This document shows, in pieces, positions 33,913 to 43,846 of a stretch of 64,000 nucleotides of DNA; position 1 is the first letter of the stretch; the number at the start of each line of letters is the position of its first letter. Below the pieces are notes generated by a model that made no database searches, was not told the origin of the DNA, and saw nothing but the letters and a program-made list of their open reading frames with translations. The position numbers and the translations under genes are program-made. The stretch is from Caproicibacter sp047833665 (GTDB taxonomy: Bacteria; Bacillota; Clostridia; Oscillospirales; Acutalibacteraceae), in contig CP181261.1 in the NCBI GenBank assembly GCA_047833665.1, forward strand, positions 744,001 to 808,000, written 5' to 3'.

Positions 33913-35979
33913 TTAAAAAGGAATACTGACATCGTCATATGCAGGGGTGAAGTTGCCATCATCCAGTACAGCGGTGATAGGGGCTATACCAGTTGAAGAC
34001 TGGTGACTTTCATTTTTGGGGATGTAATCCCATACATCAAAATCTTTATTTTTTATTATATTGCCTACAATAGCCGCAATCTGTTTTTTGGAACATTCGT
34101 TGTCTATTTTCTTAATTAAATCTAAATCAAATCTCTTTTTCAGATGAAACAGTTGTGCTTTAGAAATGTTGATTAGATTTTCTCCTGCATTTCTTTCTTC
34201 TTGAGCATTGCCTGCGTTAATATTGCTATTTTCTTTTACAACATTCTCTGTTTCATCTGCATCCTGCATGTCATGATAATCTTTTGTAGAAAGGTTTAAG
34301 AGAATTTTTATTTCTTCTTCTCTAAAGCAACATAATTTTTTTAATACTGCAAGTTGCTGATATGTCATATCCTTTAAATCTATATGCTTAACAATTGCTT
34401 CAGCAAAATTAGTCATCTGTTTTATATCTCTTGGGTCAATACACATAATATCATTTTCAGTGTACAGGCCTGTTTTTAATAGAGTGTTTAAATCTTCATT
34501 ACTTGCAGGGGTAAAAGAATAGGCTTGTTTTTCCCATAGACTAATTAAAAGCCTTAGCATGTTATCATCATGCAGTTTAACGGAACAATCGGTAATATCT
34601 TTTCCTAATTCTTTAAAGGTGCTAATAATTCTAATATTCCTGAAACCAAACTGCCAAAGGCGGTAGGCGGCTGCAATGCTTTTGCTTTGTCCAACCTTAT
34701 GGTCATCATTATCAAAGAATAAGTTAATAACCACATCTTTGCCGAAATATTTATCAATTAAGTATATATGGAAGTCGGTTAAATTTGCCTGTTCTGAAGA
34801 AACAGCGTCATATCCCATGCAGGAAAGTTTTATTGCATCTGCAATGCCTTCTGTAATCCATAATGCATTAATGCATTTATTCTTCAGTTCGTAAAGGTTA
34901 AAAAGGAAGTTTCCAGGTTTAAACGGAACAAAATTTCTAAAATCAGTTCCGTTTTCATTTGCTGTCAAGTTATCTTGGTAATCGGCCACGTTAAGGTATT
35001 TGTAATGTTTTGGGGCATTTAAATCTGTTTGTCGGCACTGGTACCCGACTACTATGCCAGTTTCATGGTCTCGAATGGGAAACAGGACTCTGTCATTCAG
35101 CATAAAGAAATCACTGTAGTAGAGTTGCTTCTGGCTAGCCTTATCAAAATAGATAAGTCCATATCTCAAAGCAGTATCTATGTCTATATTATATTTCTTA
35201 CTCATGAAATCAGAGAGTTTATCCACCGAATTTAATTTATCAGCCTTTTGGGTAAAGTCCCTAATTAGTTTGCTGTTTTTAGCGTCCTGGATTGCTTTAT
35301 CATAATCAGTAATCCCATTGTCAATTATATTCTGGGCTTGATGATGCCTGATGGTCATTTCAAGGTCCAGTGCTTCCAGTATAAAGTCGGGCTTGTTTGT
35401 AGAGTTGGAAGGAGAAACCTTGAAGGAAGGCTTTATTTGTTGTTCTTCCCCTTGGATTTGGCGGTCTTGTGACTCTGCTGTATTAGAAAAATATCTATCT
35501 GGCAGAAGCCATATGTCATAATAATCTGTATACCTAACACTATGCGTTTTATGATAGCGTTCTAATATTTTATCTCTTAATTTCTGCTCAAAATCAGCAA
35601 TTGAGTTGAATCCTAGATTCAGGCCAGCAAAGTTGTTTGCGGCAAAAATTTTTGCTTCGTTGAGGCTGTTCCTACCTGAGAAATTTTGCATATACATGAT
35701 AAATTCAAGGTATGTACCGCTTTTACCACAGGCGTTGCAGTGAAAGTTCCGTTTGTTGTCATTCAGAGAAAGAGAGGTAGGGTTATCTGCTCCAGAATGG
35801 AATGGGCAGACAAAACGTCCTTTGTTATATTTCCCTTTAAGCCTGTAAAAATCCTTTAACTTTGCAGCAGTGAGAGACTGCTGGATTAGAGGTTCAATAT
35901 CATTAAGAAATTGAAATATTAATACACCAACATCATGAGATGTCTTTTTGGCAATGATGCTATCTATACTTCTGTTCAT
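33913..35979 (-). CDS. DnaG-type primase (CHC2 zinc finger plus TOPRIM)
   Basis: 688 residues. The N-terminal zinc finger has CPFH near residue 56 and CNACGKSG near 80, as in phage and plasmid CHC2 primases. A TOPRIM domain follows (ALWITEGIADAIKLSCMGYDAV, later VVINLFFDNDDHKVG). The C-terminal 200 residues are not recognised and lack a Walker A motif, so no fused helicase is evident. It would make primers for an autonomous replicon. It is divergent from SpoVS across a repeat-rich region. Confidence 0.85.
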   Translation of the reverse strand: MNRSIDSIIAKKTSHDVGVLIFQFLNDIEPLIQQSLTAAKLKDFYRLKGKYNKGRFVCPFHSGADNPTSLSLNDNKRNFHCNACGKSGTYLEFIMYMQNFSGRNSLNEAKIFAANNFAGLNLGFNSIADFEQKLRDKILERYHKTHSVRYTDYYDIWLLPDRYFSNTAESQDRQIQGEEQQIKPSFKVSPSNSTNKPDFILEALDLEMTIRHHQAQNIIDNGITDYDKAIQDAKNSKLIRDFTQKADKLNSVDKLSDFMSKKYNIDIDTALRYGLIYFDKASQKQLYYSDFFMLNDRVLFPIRDHETGIVVGYQCRQTDLNAPKHYKYLNVADYQDNLTANENGTDFRNFVPFKPGNFLFNLYELKNKCINALWITEGIADAIKLSCMGYDAVSSEQANLTDFHIYLIDKYFGKDVVINLFFDNDDHKVGQSKSIAAAYRLWQFGFRNIRIISTFKELGKDITDCSVKLHDDNMLRLLISLWEKQAYSFTPASNEDLNTLLKTGLYTENDIMCIDPRDIKQMTNFAEAIVKHIDLKDMTYQQLAVLKKLCCFREEEIKILLNLSTKDYHDMQDADETENVVKENSNINAGNAQEERNAGENLINISKAQLFHLKKRFDLDLIKKIDNECSKKQIAAIVGNIIKNKDFDVWDYIPKNESHQSSTGIAPITAVLDDGNFTPAYDDVSIPF

Positions 35980-36376
35980 AGGCTATTCCTCCGTTCCGTA
36001 ATTTTTAATGAAAGTATTATAGCCATAAATCAGTGTATTTCAAGAGGAACTTTATTTTGTAACAAAAATGTAACAAAAAAATTAAGCCTAAAAATTTGAC
36101 AAACTTAAAAATATGGTTAATATGTTATTAATACTTCAAGGTACTTCAGTTCAAGAAAACTTTGCGAAACATTGAGAGACGCCTTGAAGTTAATGAAGTA
36201 TGAAGTATTAATGAAATATTCTAATCGAAGTATTAATGAAATATTCTAATCAATTTTAGTTTTGGTTCAATTCTTGTTTTGAACTGAAGTAATGAAGAAT
36301 GAAAATTAATACTTGAAATGCCTTATATTCAATCCTTAATATGCAATACAAAACAGATTAAGGAGGTATATAAGGC
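35980..36376. repeat. Iteron-like repeat region, candidate origin or centromere
   Basis: It contains a perfect 25-bp tandem repeat (36202-36226 and 36227-36251). ATTAATACTT occurs at 36127-36136 and 36305-36314 and in reverse inside each tandem unit. An inverted pair ACTTCAGTTC (36143-36152) and GAACTGAAGT (36281-36290) encloses the tandem. It lies between the primase and SpoVS genes, where a plasmid origin or partition site could be. Confidence 0.55.
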
Positions 36377-36670
36377 ATGGATATAAAGGTTCTTAAGGTT
36401 GCAGGAGAAAGCAACATTAATGCTGCAGCAGAGGCCATAGTTGAATATGTAGTAGCAAATGGCATCGTTCATATTGATTGTATTGGAATAAAAGCAGCAT
36501 ATATGACGGTGAAAGCCCTTGTTCAGGCGACTGAAATGTTGGTAAATAAAGGTTACAGATTCAATTTAAGACCGTATTATGTGAAAGTAAGAACAAAAGA
36601 TAACAATGTGCAATCAGTTGTGAAAACTGCTATCCGATGGACATTGATTGCTAAGGAAAAAAGCATTTAA
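36377..36670 (+). CDS. SpoVS-family protein
   Basis: 97 residues with AAGGAGG upstream. MDIKVLKVAGESNINAAAEAIVEYVVANG and later CIGIKAAYMTVKALVQATEML follow the pattern of SpoVS, a small Alba-like fold protein required late in Bacillus sporulation. Finding it on mobile DNA next to a primase suggests a DNA- or RNA-binding role for the element rather than spore development. The family match is good; the role is inference. Confidence 0.78.
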   Translation: MDIKVLKVAGESNINAAAEAIVEYVVANGIVHIDCIGIKAAYMTVKALVQATEMLVNKGYRFNLRPYYVKVRTKDNNVQSVVKTAIRWTLIAKEKSI

Positions 36671-36697
36671 TCTTGCAGCAACTACAGAGGTGTTAAA

Positions 36698-36922
36698 ATG
36701 CAAAAACGTATTCTAAGTGTTTATTATAGTTATACAGGAGATAAGGAAGTACCTCAAATAAGGCTGCAAGGCAAATGGCTTAAGGAACTTGGGTTTGAAA
36801 CAGGGAAGAAGATAGTTGTTTTAGCAGAGAATGGAGTTTTAGAAATAAGGCTTACTTCTGCTGAAAATAATGTTAGTTTAGTTAAAAAAGATAATAATAA
36901 GGTCTCTAAGAAGAGTTGTTAA
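36698..36922 (+). CDS. SymE-like protein
   Basis: 74 residues. RILSVYYSYTGDKEVPQIRLQGKWLKELGFETGKKIVV is the characteristic SymE segment with an AbrB-like swapped-hairpin fold. SymE of E. coli is a toxin controlled by an antisense RNA; whether this copy is toxic or a plain DNA-binding protein is unknown. It follows SpoVS by 27 bp and may share its transcript. The tail is basic. Confidence 0.72.
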   Translation: MQKRILSVYYSYTGDKEVPQIRLQGKWLKELGFETGKKIVVLAENGVLEIRLTSAENNVSLVKKDNNKVSKKSC

Positions 36923-37058
36923 AGATACAATATGTAACGGAGCAGGTTAACACCTGCCTTAATTGTACTCACGGTATTTATAAGATTAAATTTATTGCAC
37001 TTTGAGACATTATTTGTATTCTATTTTCACTGCTTAAACAATAAAGCAGTGATTTTTC

Positions 37059-37295
37059 TTGTTTAAGGGTGAAGATAAAATTGACTATAACATTAATAGT
37101 GCAAAGTTGTTGGAGATAAAAGAGTTAAAGGGATTTAACAATGAGCCAGGGGTGTTGGAGTATCAGATTAAAGTTGATTTTGATTTCAAGAAACTAATAA
37201 CAGCAGATGATGGAGTCTGGCCAAGATTTGTTATATTGAAGAAAGAATCTGAAAAAAGCGGCTGGAGGATTGACGGTGTTGGTACGGGACCGTGA
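37059..37295 (+). CDS. DUF4829-like C-terminal fragment
   Basis: 78 residues from a TTG with no convincing ribosome binding site. The last third (WPRFVILKKESEKSGWRIDGVGTGP in sense) resembles the end of DUF4829 lipoprotein domains. The N-terminal secretion signal and first half are missing, so this is probably a gene remnant. Confidence 0.4.
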   Translation: MFKGEDKIDYNINSAKLLEIKELKGFNNEPGVLEYQIKVDFDFKKLITADDGVWPRFVILKKESEKSGWRIDGVGTGP

Positions 37296-37330
37296 TTAAT
37301 ATACAAAAAAGCAGTTATAGAAAACCTATA

Positions 37331-37366
37331 TACTAAAGCACATGCCTCATAGCATGTGCTTTAGTA
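37331..37366. terminator. Perfect 15-bp hairpin
   Basis: TACTAAAGCACATGC and its exact complement are separated by six bases. There is no long T run, but the stability suggests a transcription end. Confidence 0.65.
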
Positions 37367-37450
37367 CCGACAAAATATTGTAGTCTTATTGAGCGTTATA
37401 AGCATTTGTCATAAAATAGAATTAACAAAGTTATAAAGGTGGGAAGCCTT

Positions 37451-38419
37451 ATGGATAAAGAATCTAAAGATGCAAAGAAAATCACCAATGCTCAAAATAT
37501 TATAGAGGCACATAGAAAAGCAGTAAAATTGGTATCTGTTAATTTGAGAGGGCAACAAATACAGATTCCTATATTTTATAGCATGAGTGCTGCTAAAAGT
37601 TATGAAGAAACTTTAGAATCAACAAATAACTCTAGAACAGCCTTCTGTGCTATGGTATTTACAATGATTGAGAATAATAAAAGTTTTGTTGATGAAGCAG
37701 ATATTTATAAAAAAATAACTATGGAAGATATTATGGCAATCGGTGACGATGATTTACAAAAAGTAGGTAGACAAATACTTGAGCAGTCCTCATATTTAAA
37801 AAAGCATTATGTTTCTCACGAAGGTAAAAGTTTTTTTGAAAATTTCAATGAGGCGTTTATTAAGGAAAAGAAAGAAATAGGAGCAAAAATTGCAGAATCT
37901 TTAAAACCAGTTAGAGATTCGCTCAAGAATATCTCTCAACTTGCTATAAGCCCAGGTATAAAATCACTTTTGTCAAATATAGAGGTAATGAAAAACCTAA
38001 ATAATGCTTTTACAACTGCACAAAGAAATACGCCATTAATAGATGCAAAATATGATAGAGAATTATTTGATTTTGATTCATTTGAATTCGAAAACCCGAC
38101 ATTTAGAACTAATGAACTGTTAGAAGACATGGCTGAAAGATTAGAGAAATTAAATAAAATCCAGACTGAGCAGTTTGAAAACAGTATCAAAGTCAATGAG
38201 GCTATTGCGAATACCCTTTTAGAAGAACAGAGAGCAAGGGTAATGAGAGATGAAGAAGAGAGAATTTATAGGGTTGAACAGGACAAGCAGAATAAGAGAA
38301 ATTATAGGATTAATATTGCAGTCCTACTGATTTCAACTGCTGCTCTTTTAGTGTCTGTCTTATCTTTTATTGGATATGATAGGGTATATAGATGGATAAT
38401 AACATTTATTGAAAAATAA
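37451..38419 (+). CDS. Uncharacterised membrane-anchored protein
   Basis: 322 residues from ATG 37451 with GGTGGGAAG upstream. A long hydrophilic, mostly helical N-terminal part includes a charged coiled region (ELLEDMAERLEKLNKIQTEQF to RDEEERIYRVEQDKQNKRN). One C-terminal membrane helix pair (INIAVLLISTAALLVSVLSFIGY) follows. Not recognised. It sits directly upstream of the type I restriction operon, so an accessory defence role is possible. Confidence 0.6.
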   Translation: MDKESKDAKKITNAQNIIEAHRKAVKLVSVNLRGQQIQIPIFYSMSAAKSYEETLESTNNSRTAFCAMVFTMIENNKSFVDEADIYKKITMEDIMAIGDDDLQKVGRQILEQSSYLKKHYVSHEGKSFFENFNEAFIKEKKEIGAKIAESLKPVRDSLKNISQLAISPGIKSLLSNIEVMKNLNNAFTTAQRNTPLIDAKYDRELFDFDSFEFENPTFRTNELLEDMAERLEKLNKIQTEQFENSIKVNEAIANTLLEEQRARVMRDEEERIYRVEQDKQNKRNYRINIAVLLISTAALLVSVLSFIGYDRVYRWIITFIEK

Positions 38420-38626
38420 GTACAAAACTATTATTCAGTGCATGCCTTGTGAGCATGTATTTTGTTTTTAGGATAATATTTATGAGACTACCTGATAAAA
38501 AGCAAATTGTAAAGGAAAATCTAAAAAAATATAGAATATTTAAGTATAGATTGGTATAATTTTGCGTGTATATACTGATAAATGACTTAAAGTATCAAAA
38601 TCGAGAAATACATAGGAGTGATAAAG

Positions 38627-40648
38627 TTGATTAACTTTCAAGATAAAGTTAACTTTATATGGAGTATAGCAGAACTATTAAGAGGACCGTATAAAAAAGA
38701 GCAGTATGGGGATGTAATACTGCCAATGGCCGTGCTAAGACGTTTTGATTGTGTTCTTGCAGCAACTAAGAAGGAAGTATTGGAAAAGTATGAAACCTTA
38801 AAGAAATCAGGACTCCAAAACATGGACCCTGTTTTAAATAGGATATCAAAGCAAGGATTCAATAATACAAGCAAGTATGATTTTGAAAAATTATTAGCCG
38901 ACCCAGATAACATCGCGAATAACTTAAGGAATTATATTAACGGCTTTTCTAAGAATGCCAGAGAAATTATCGAACACTTTGACTTTGATAAGCAGATAAC
39001 AAAACTTAATGATAACAACTTGTTATATTTAATTGTATCAGAGTTTAACAAAATCGACTTGCACCCAGATAAAGTTAGCAATACCGAGATGGGCTACATC
39101 TTCGAGGAACTTATCAGGAGATTTTCTGAGCATGCAGAGGCAGGTGACCACTATACTCCTCGTGAGGTTATAAGATTAATGGTAAATATCCTTCTTAATG
39201 AGGATAATGAAGAACTAACCCAGCCAGGGCTTGTTGTAACTGTTTATGACTGCTGTGCAGGTACAGGTGGTATGCTTTCGGTTGCAGAGCAATACCTCAA
39301 AGAATTAAACCCGGGAATACAAGTGGAATTATTTGGACAGGAGATAAATCCCCAGTCCTTTAGTATCTGCAAATCCGACATGCTCATAAAAGGGCAAAAT
39401 GCAGATAACATCATTTTGGGCGACAGTTTTACTGAAGATGGACATAGAGGCAAAACTTTTAGGTACATGCTAACCAATCCACCTTTTGGTGTTGAATGGA
39501 AGAAAGCAGAGAAGTTTATTCGTGAAGAATATGAGAAAGAAGGCTTTAACGGCAGATTCGGGGCTGGGCTCCCCAGAATATCCGATGGTTCCCTTTTATT
39601 CTTACAGCACTTAATATCTAAAATGAAACAGGACGAAAAAGGCAGCCGTATTGCTATTATCTTTAATGGCTCGCCATTGTTTACGGGGGACGCAGGTTCA
39701 GGTGAATCGGAAATAAGGCGCTGGATAATTGAAAATGACATGCTGGAAGGTATTATTGCATTGCCTGACCAGTTATTCTATAACACGGGTATTTCTACCT
39801 ACATATGGATAGTTACCAATCGTAAAAATAATGACCCAATGAAGGGGCCTGTAAGGACGGGTAAAATACAATTGGTTAATGCAGTAGATTTCTATCAAAA
39901 AATGAGAAAAAGCCTTGGGAATAAGAGAAATGAAATCACTGAAGAGCAGATAAAAGAAATTACAAGGATATATGGTGAGTTTAAGGAGAATGAATACTGC
40001 AAGATTTTTGATAATGAAGATTTCGGATACCAGAAAATAGTCATAGAAAGGCCTTTAAGGCTTAATTTCCAGGTGACTGAGGAAAGGATTAATAATTTAT
40101 ATAATGAAACAGCCTTTAATAACCTGGCAAAGTCAAAGAAAAAGGGGGCTGCAGGGCTTAAAGAAATAGAAGAAGGTAAAAAAATACAACAGCAAATAAT
40201 AGAAACTTTAAGAACAATGGACTCTACTATTTTGTATAAAAACAGAGATGAATTTACAAAAGTGCTTAAGAAGGCTTTTAAAGACAGTGGTATTAAACTT
40301 GATAGTGCACTTTTAAAGGCTATCCTATCTGCCCTTTCCGAAAAAGATGAAACAGCAGATATTTGTGTGGACAGCAAAGGCAATCCAGAGCCAGACCCAG
40401 ACTTGAGGGATACTGAAAACGTACCTCTAAAAGAAGATATACATGAGTACTTTGAACGGGAAGTAAAGCCTCATGTTCCTGATGCCTGGATAGATGAAAC
40501 TAAGACTAAAATCGGATATGAAATACCTTTCACAAGGCATTTTTATAAATACCAGCCCCTAAGGCCTTCTGAAGAGATTATGAGAGAGATAATAGAGTTG
40601 GAAAAGAGCATTTCAGAGAAGTTGAAGAAGGTGATGGGCAATGAGTAA
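38627..40648 (+). CDS. hsdM: Type I restriction-modification methyltransferase HsdM
   Basis: About 673 residues. TTG 38627 has AGGAG at ideal distance; a GTG at 38618 overlaps that site. The HsdM N-terminal helical domain (FIWSIAELLRGPYKKEQYGDVILPMAVLRRFD) precedes the N6-adenine core: AGDHYTPREVIRLM, motif I CCAGTGGM and catalytic NPPF in MLTNPPFGVEWK. The C-terminal 150 residues are an extended helical region. It overlaps hsdS by 8 bp. Confidence 0.93.
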   Translation: MINFQDKVNFIWSIAELLRGPYKKEQYGDVILPMAVLRRFDCVLAATKKEVLEKYETLKKSGLQNMDPVLNRISKQGFNNTSKYDFEKLLADPDNIANNLRNYINGFSKNAREIIEHFDFDKQITKLNDNNLLYLIVSEFNKIDLHPDKVSNTEMGYIFEELIRRFSEHAEAGDHYTPREVIRLMVNILLNEDNEELTQPGLVVTVYDCCAGTGGMLSVAEQYLKELNPGIQVELFGQEINPQSFSICKSDMLIKGQNADNIILGDSFTEDGHRGKTFRYMLTNPPFGVEWKKAEKFIREEYEKEGFNGRFGAGLPRISDGSLLFLQHLISKMKQDEKGSRIAIIFNGSPLFTGDAGSGESEIRRWIIENDMLEGIIALPDQLFYNTGISTYIWIVTNRKNNDPMKGPVRTGKIQLVNAVDFYQKMRKSLGNKRNEITEEQIKEITRIYGEFKENEYCKIFDNEDFGYQKIVIERPLRLNFQVTEERINNLYNETAFNNLAKSKKKGAAGLKEIEEGKKIQQQIIETLRTMDSTILYKNRDEFTKVLKKAFKDSGIKLDSALLKAILSALSEKDETADICVDSKGNPEPDPDLRDTENVPLKEDIHEYFEREVKPHVPDAWIDETKTKIGYEIPFTRHFYKYQPLRPSEEIMREIIELEKSISEKLKKVMGNE

Positions 40649-42044
40649 GTATAAGAGGTATGAAAGGTACAAGGATTCAGGAATTGAGTGGATAGGTGAG
40701 ATACCGGAACATTGGAACGTTACAAAATTAGGATATAGAGCAAGAATGATTGTCCCAATGAGAGATAAACCTACAGAATTTAATGGTGATATACCTTGGA
40801 TTAGAATAGAAGATGTTGATGGAAAATATATTGAAGATTCAAAATCAGAGCAAAGAGTTTCGAAAGAATTGGTTAAGAAAATGAATCTCAAAGTGTATCC
40901 TATTGGTACTGTTTTATGTACGTGTAGTTGTAACATGGGTACAACGGTTATTGTTAAAAAACCGCTAATATCGAATCAAACTTTTATAGGAATAGTACCA
41001 ATGAAGGATTTAGATTCAACATTTTTATACTATGCTATGAATGCAAATTCAAAAAGATTGCAGCACCTTGCTGAAGGGGCGATACAACAGTATTTATCGC
41101 GGCACGATTTTGAGCATTTAAAATTGGCCTTTCCTAATGAAAACGAACAAATCGCCATTGCCAATTTTCTTGACCAAAAAACTGCTGAAATAGATGGTTT
41201 GATTGCTGATAAGGAAAAATTAATTGAATTATTACAGGAAAAACGGCAAGCAATTATAACCGAGACCGTTACCAAAGGGCTTAATCCGAATGTTAAGATG
41301 AAAGATTCAGGTATTGAGTGGATAGGTGAGATACCAGAGCATTGGAGTATTATAAAAATGAAATATTTATTAAGTTCTAAAAAATATTCTATAAAAGCAG
41401 GTCCTTTTGGCAGTCAGTTAAAAAATGATGACATGGTTAGTGGTGATATCAAGGTATATAATCAGAAAACAGTTTTAGATAATGATTTTAAATCTGGAGA
41501 TTATTATATAGAAAACTGTAAGTATGAAGAATTAAGAGCGTTTGAAGTATTTTCAGGGGATTTATTAGTTACTACAAGAGGGACTATAGGGAAAACTGCT
41601 ATTGTGCCTAAAGATGCAGAGAAAGGAATACTGCATCCGTGTTTAATAAAAATTACATTAAATCCCGATAAGGTTTTAAATGATTATGTAAATGTAATAT
41701 TTAATAATACAAAAATAGTAACAAACCAAATTATGTTAGAGAGTAATGCTACTACTATAGATGTTATTTATACAGATACATTGAAAAATTTAGTGCTACC
41801 TATTCCACCATTAGAAGAACAAAAATCAATAATAGATTTTGTAGATGCTAAAATTGGTGAAATAGACGGTTTAATATCTAGTATTAATAATCAAATCCAA
41901 AAACTAAAAGAATACCGCCAATCCCTTATTTCCGAAGCAGTAACTGGAAAAATTGATGTGAGGGTATTTGAAAATAAGGATGAGGTGATTTATAGTGAAC
42001 AAGATAGTAGCCCATGCAGAGAACTTACGCACGTTGCTGAATAA
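40641..42044 (+). CDS. hsdS: Type I specificity subunit HsdS
   Basis: 467 residues with two target-recognition domains. Each begins with the same segment DSGIEWIGEIPEHW (residues about 12 and 221). Each is followed by a conserved helical spacer (NFLDQKTAEIDGLIADKEKLIELLQEKRQAI and FVDAKIGEIDGLISSINNQIQKLKEYRQSLISEAVTGK in sense). It directs HsdM and HsdR to a bipartite site. The start lies inside the end of hsdM. The end overlaps the DUF262 gene by 50 bp. Confidence 0.93.
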   Translation: MSKYKRYERYKDSGIEWIGEIPEHWNVTKLGYRARMIVPMRDKPTEFNGDIPWIRIEDVDGKYIEDSKSEQRVSKELVKKMNLKVYPIGTVLCTCSCNMGTTVIVKKPLISNQTFIGIVPMKDLDSTFLYYAMNANSKRLQHLAEGAIQQYLSRHDFEHLKLAFPNENEQIAIANFLDQKTAEIDGLIADKEKLIELLQEKRQAIITETVTKGLNPNVKMKDSGIEWIGEIPEHWSIIKMKYLLSSKKYSIKAGPFGSQLKNDDMVSGDIKVYNQKTVLDNDFKSGDYYIENCKYEELRAFEVFSGDLLVTTRGTIGKTAIVPKDAEKGILHPCLIKITLNPDKVLNDYVNVIFNNTKIVTNQIMLESNATTIDVIYTDTLKNLVLPIPPLEEQKSIIDFVDAKIGEIDGLISSINNQIQKLKEYRQSLISEAVTGKIDVRVFENKDEVIYSEQDSSPCRELTHVAE

Positions 42045-43830
42045 TAAATACACAGTTCAGTATTATCAGCGGGAATATAACTGGGAAACCAAGCAGATTG
42101 AAGAACTTATAGAGGATTTAACCAACGAGTTTAATGAGTTCTATAAGGACGGAGACAGGCAGATTGATGTGAGGAATTATGGAGACTACTTTTTAGGTCC
42201 CATTATCCTTACCAATGACAATGCAATTATAGATGGACAGCAGAGGTTATCCTCATTAACGCTGCTCCTCATATACCTAAACAATCTTCAAAAACAGCAG
42301 ACGAGTCTGCCTAAAGTCAATATTGATAACTTGATTTACTCAGAGATGTACGGCCAAAAGACTTTTTGCATAAATGTCACAGAAAGGGAGGTTTGTTTAG
42401 CATCTCTATTTGAAACAGGTGATTATGACATTACCAATGAGCAGTCAGAGAGTGTTATTAACCTTTACAATCGATATAAAGATATTGAGCGGATTTTTCC
42501 TGACGAATTAAAAGGAAGTCCCCTGCCAGTATTTATTGAATGGTTAATAGACAATGTGAGTCTTGTAGAAATAAGGACTGATTCGGAGCAGGATGCTCAT
42601 AAAGTTTTTGTAACAATGAACGACAGGGGATTGAGGCTCACGCCAACGGAGATGTTAAAGGGCTACCTTCTTTCCGAAATGGATGATAATACAATCAGAA
42701 ATAAGGCAAATGATTTATGGAAGAATAAAATTGTACAATTAAAAGAAATTGAAAAGGATGGAGATGCTGACTTTATAAAGAACTGGTTAAGGGCCCAGTA
42801 TGCAGAAACTATAAGGGAAGGTAAAAAGGATGCAGAGAACAAGGACTTTGATATAATCGGAACAACATTCCATAAATGGGTCCGAGAGAATAAGTCTGTT
42901 ATGGGCTTAAACAGCAGTGCAGATTTTGAAAAATTTATACTTAAAAACTTTAGGATGTATGCTGATATTTATATTCGCTTAAAGGAATACTCCCGCAAGT
43001 TTAATAAGGATTATGAGTATGTATTTTATAATGCTGACAGAGGATTTACGCTGCAGTACCAAATTATATTATCAGCAATAAAAAGTGATGATACCCAGGA
43101 TGTTGTTAATAAAAAAATCAAAATGGTTTCCTGCTTTATTGACCAATTTATATCCATCAGGATTTTCAATTTTAAGACGGTGGATTATTCCTCTATTAGA
43201 TATACTGTATTTAATATAACAAAAATGATACGTAATAAGGATATTAAGGAATTGGCTGAGATATTAAAGCGTTATATAAATAATATGGAGTTAACGCTTG
43301 AAGGAATTGATGGTTTTTATTTAAATCAGTTTACAAGAAGATATATGCTCCATATTCTCTCAAGAATGACCTACTACGTAGAGGAACAAAGCGGCATCAA
43401 CAGCAATTTTGCCGACTATGTAAATAGAGAACAAAAAAATCCATATGATATAGAGCATATCTGGGCTGATGATTATACTCAGGGTAATCACCAGTTAGAA
43501 TTTTCAACAGAAGAAGAATTTAAAGATTTTAGAAATAGGTTTGGAGGTTTGTTAATACTTCCTAAAGATAAAAACAGAAGTTTGCAGGATATGGAATACA
43601 GTAAGAAAGTAATCAAGTACGACAGTGAAAACCTGCTGGCTCGGACTTTAAATCAGAATTGTTATAATAATAATCCATTATTTTTATGCTTTATGAATAA
43701 TACACAGTTACCCTTTAAACCATATGCACAATTTAATAAGGCAGAACTAATTGAAAGGCAATCTCTTTATAAAGAGATATGTAAAAAGATTTGGGATGTA
43801 AATAAAATTGATGTATTAGCAAATAGTTAG
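41995..43830 (+). CDS. DUF262/DUF1524 (GmrSD-like) protein inside the hsd operon
   Basis: 611 residues from GTG 41995. The N-terminal DUF262 domain shows YTVQYYQREYNWETKQIEEL and the DGQQR motif near residue 80. The C-terminal DUF1524 domain has an HNH-type YDIEHIWADDY near residue 486 and RFGGLLILPKDKNRSLQD. GmrSD-family proteins are NTP-dependent nucleases that attack modified DNA. Placed between hsdS and hsdR, it may give a second activity against modified phage genomes. Confidence 0.85.
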   Translation: MNKIVAHAENLRTLLNNKYTVQYYQREYNWETKQIEELIEDLTNEFNEFYKDGDRQIDVRNYGDYFLGPIILTNDNAIIDGQQRLSSLTLLLIYLNNLQKQQTSLPKVNIDNLIYSEMYGQKTFCINVTEREVCLASLFETGDYDITNEQSESVINLYNRYKDIERIFPDELKGSPLPVFIEWLIDNVSLVEIRTDSEQDAHKVFVTMNDRGLRLTPTEMLKGYLLSEMDDNTIRNKANDLWKNKIVQLKEIEKDGDADFIKNWLRAQYAETIREGKKDAENKDFDIIGTTFHKWVRENKSVMGLNSSADFEKFILKNFRMYADIYIRLKEYSRKFNKDYEYVFYNADRGFTLQYQIILSAIKSDDTQDVVNKKIKMVSCFIDQFISIRIFNFKTVDYSSIRYTVFNITKMIRNKDIKELAEILKRYINNMELTLEGIDGFYLNQFTRRYMLHILSRMTYYVEEQSGINSNFADYVNREQKNPYDIEHIWADDYTQGNHQLEFSTEEEFKDFRNRFGGLLILPKDKNRSLQDMEYSKKVIKYDSENLLARTLNQNCYNNNPLFLCFMNNTQLPFKPYAQFNKAELIERQSLYKEICKKIWDVNKIDVLANS

Positions 43831-43846
43831 TAAGGAAGTGAGAGAA

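Noticed and set aside
39244..39741. Serine- and proline-rich frame opposite hsdM
   Set aside because: Composition is the mirror of hsdM codons; there is no translation signal.
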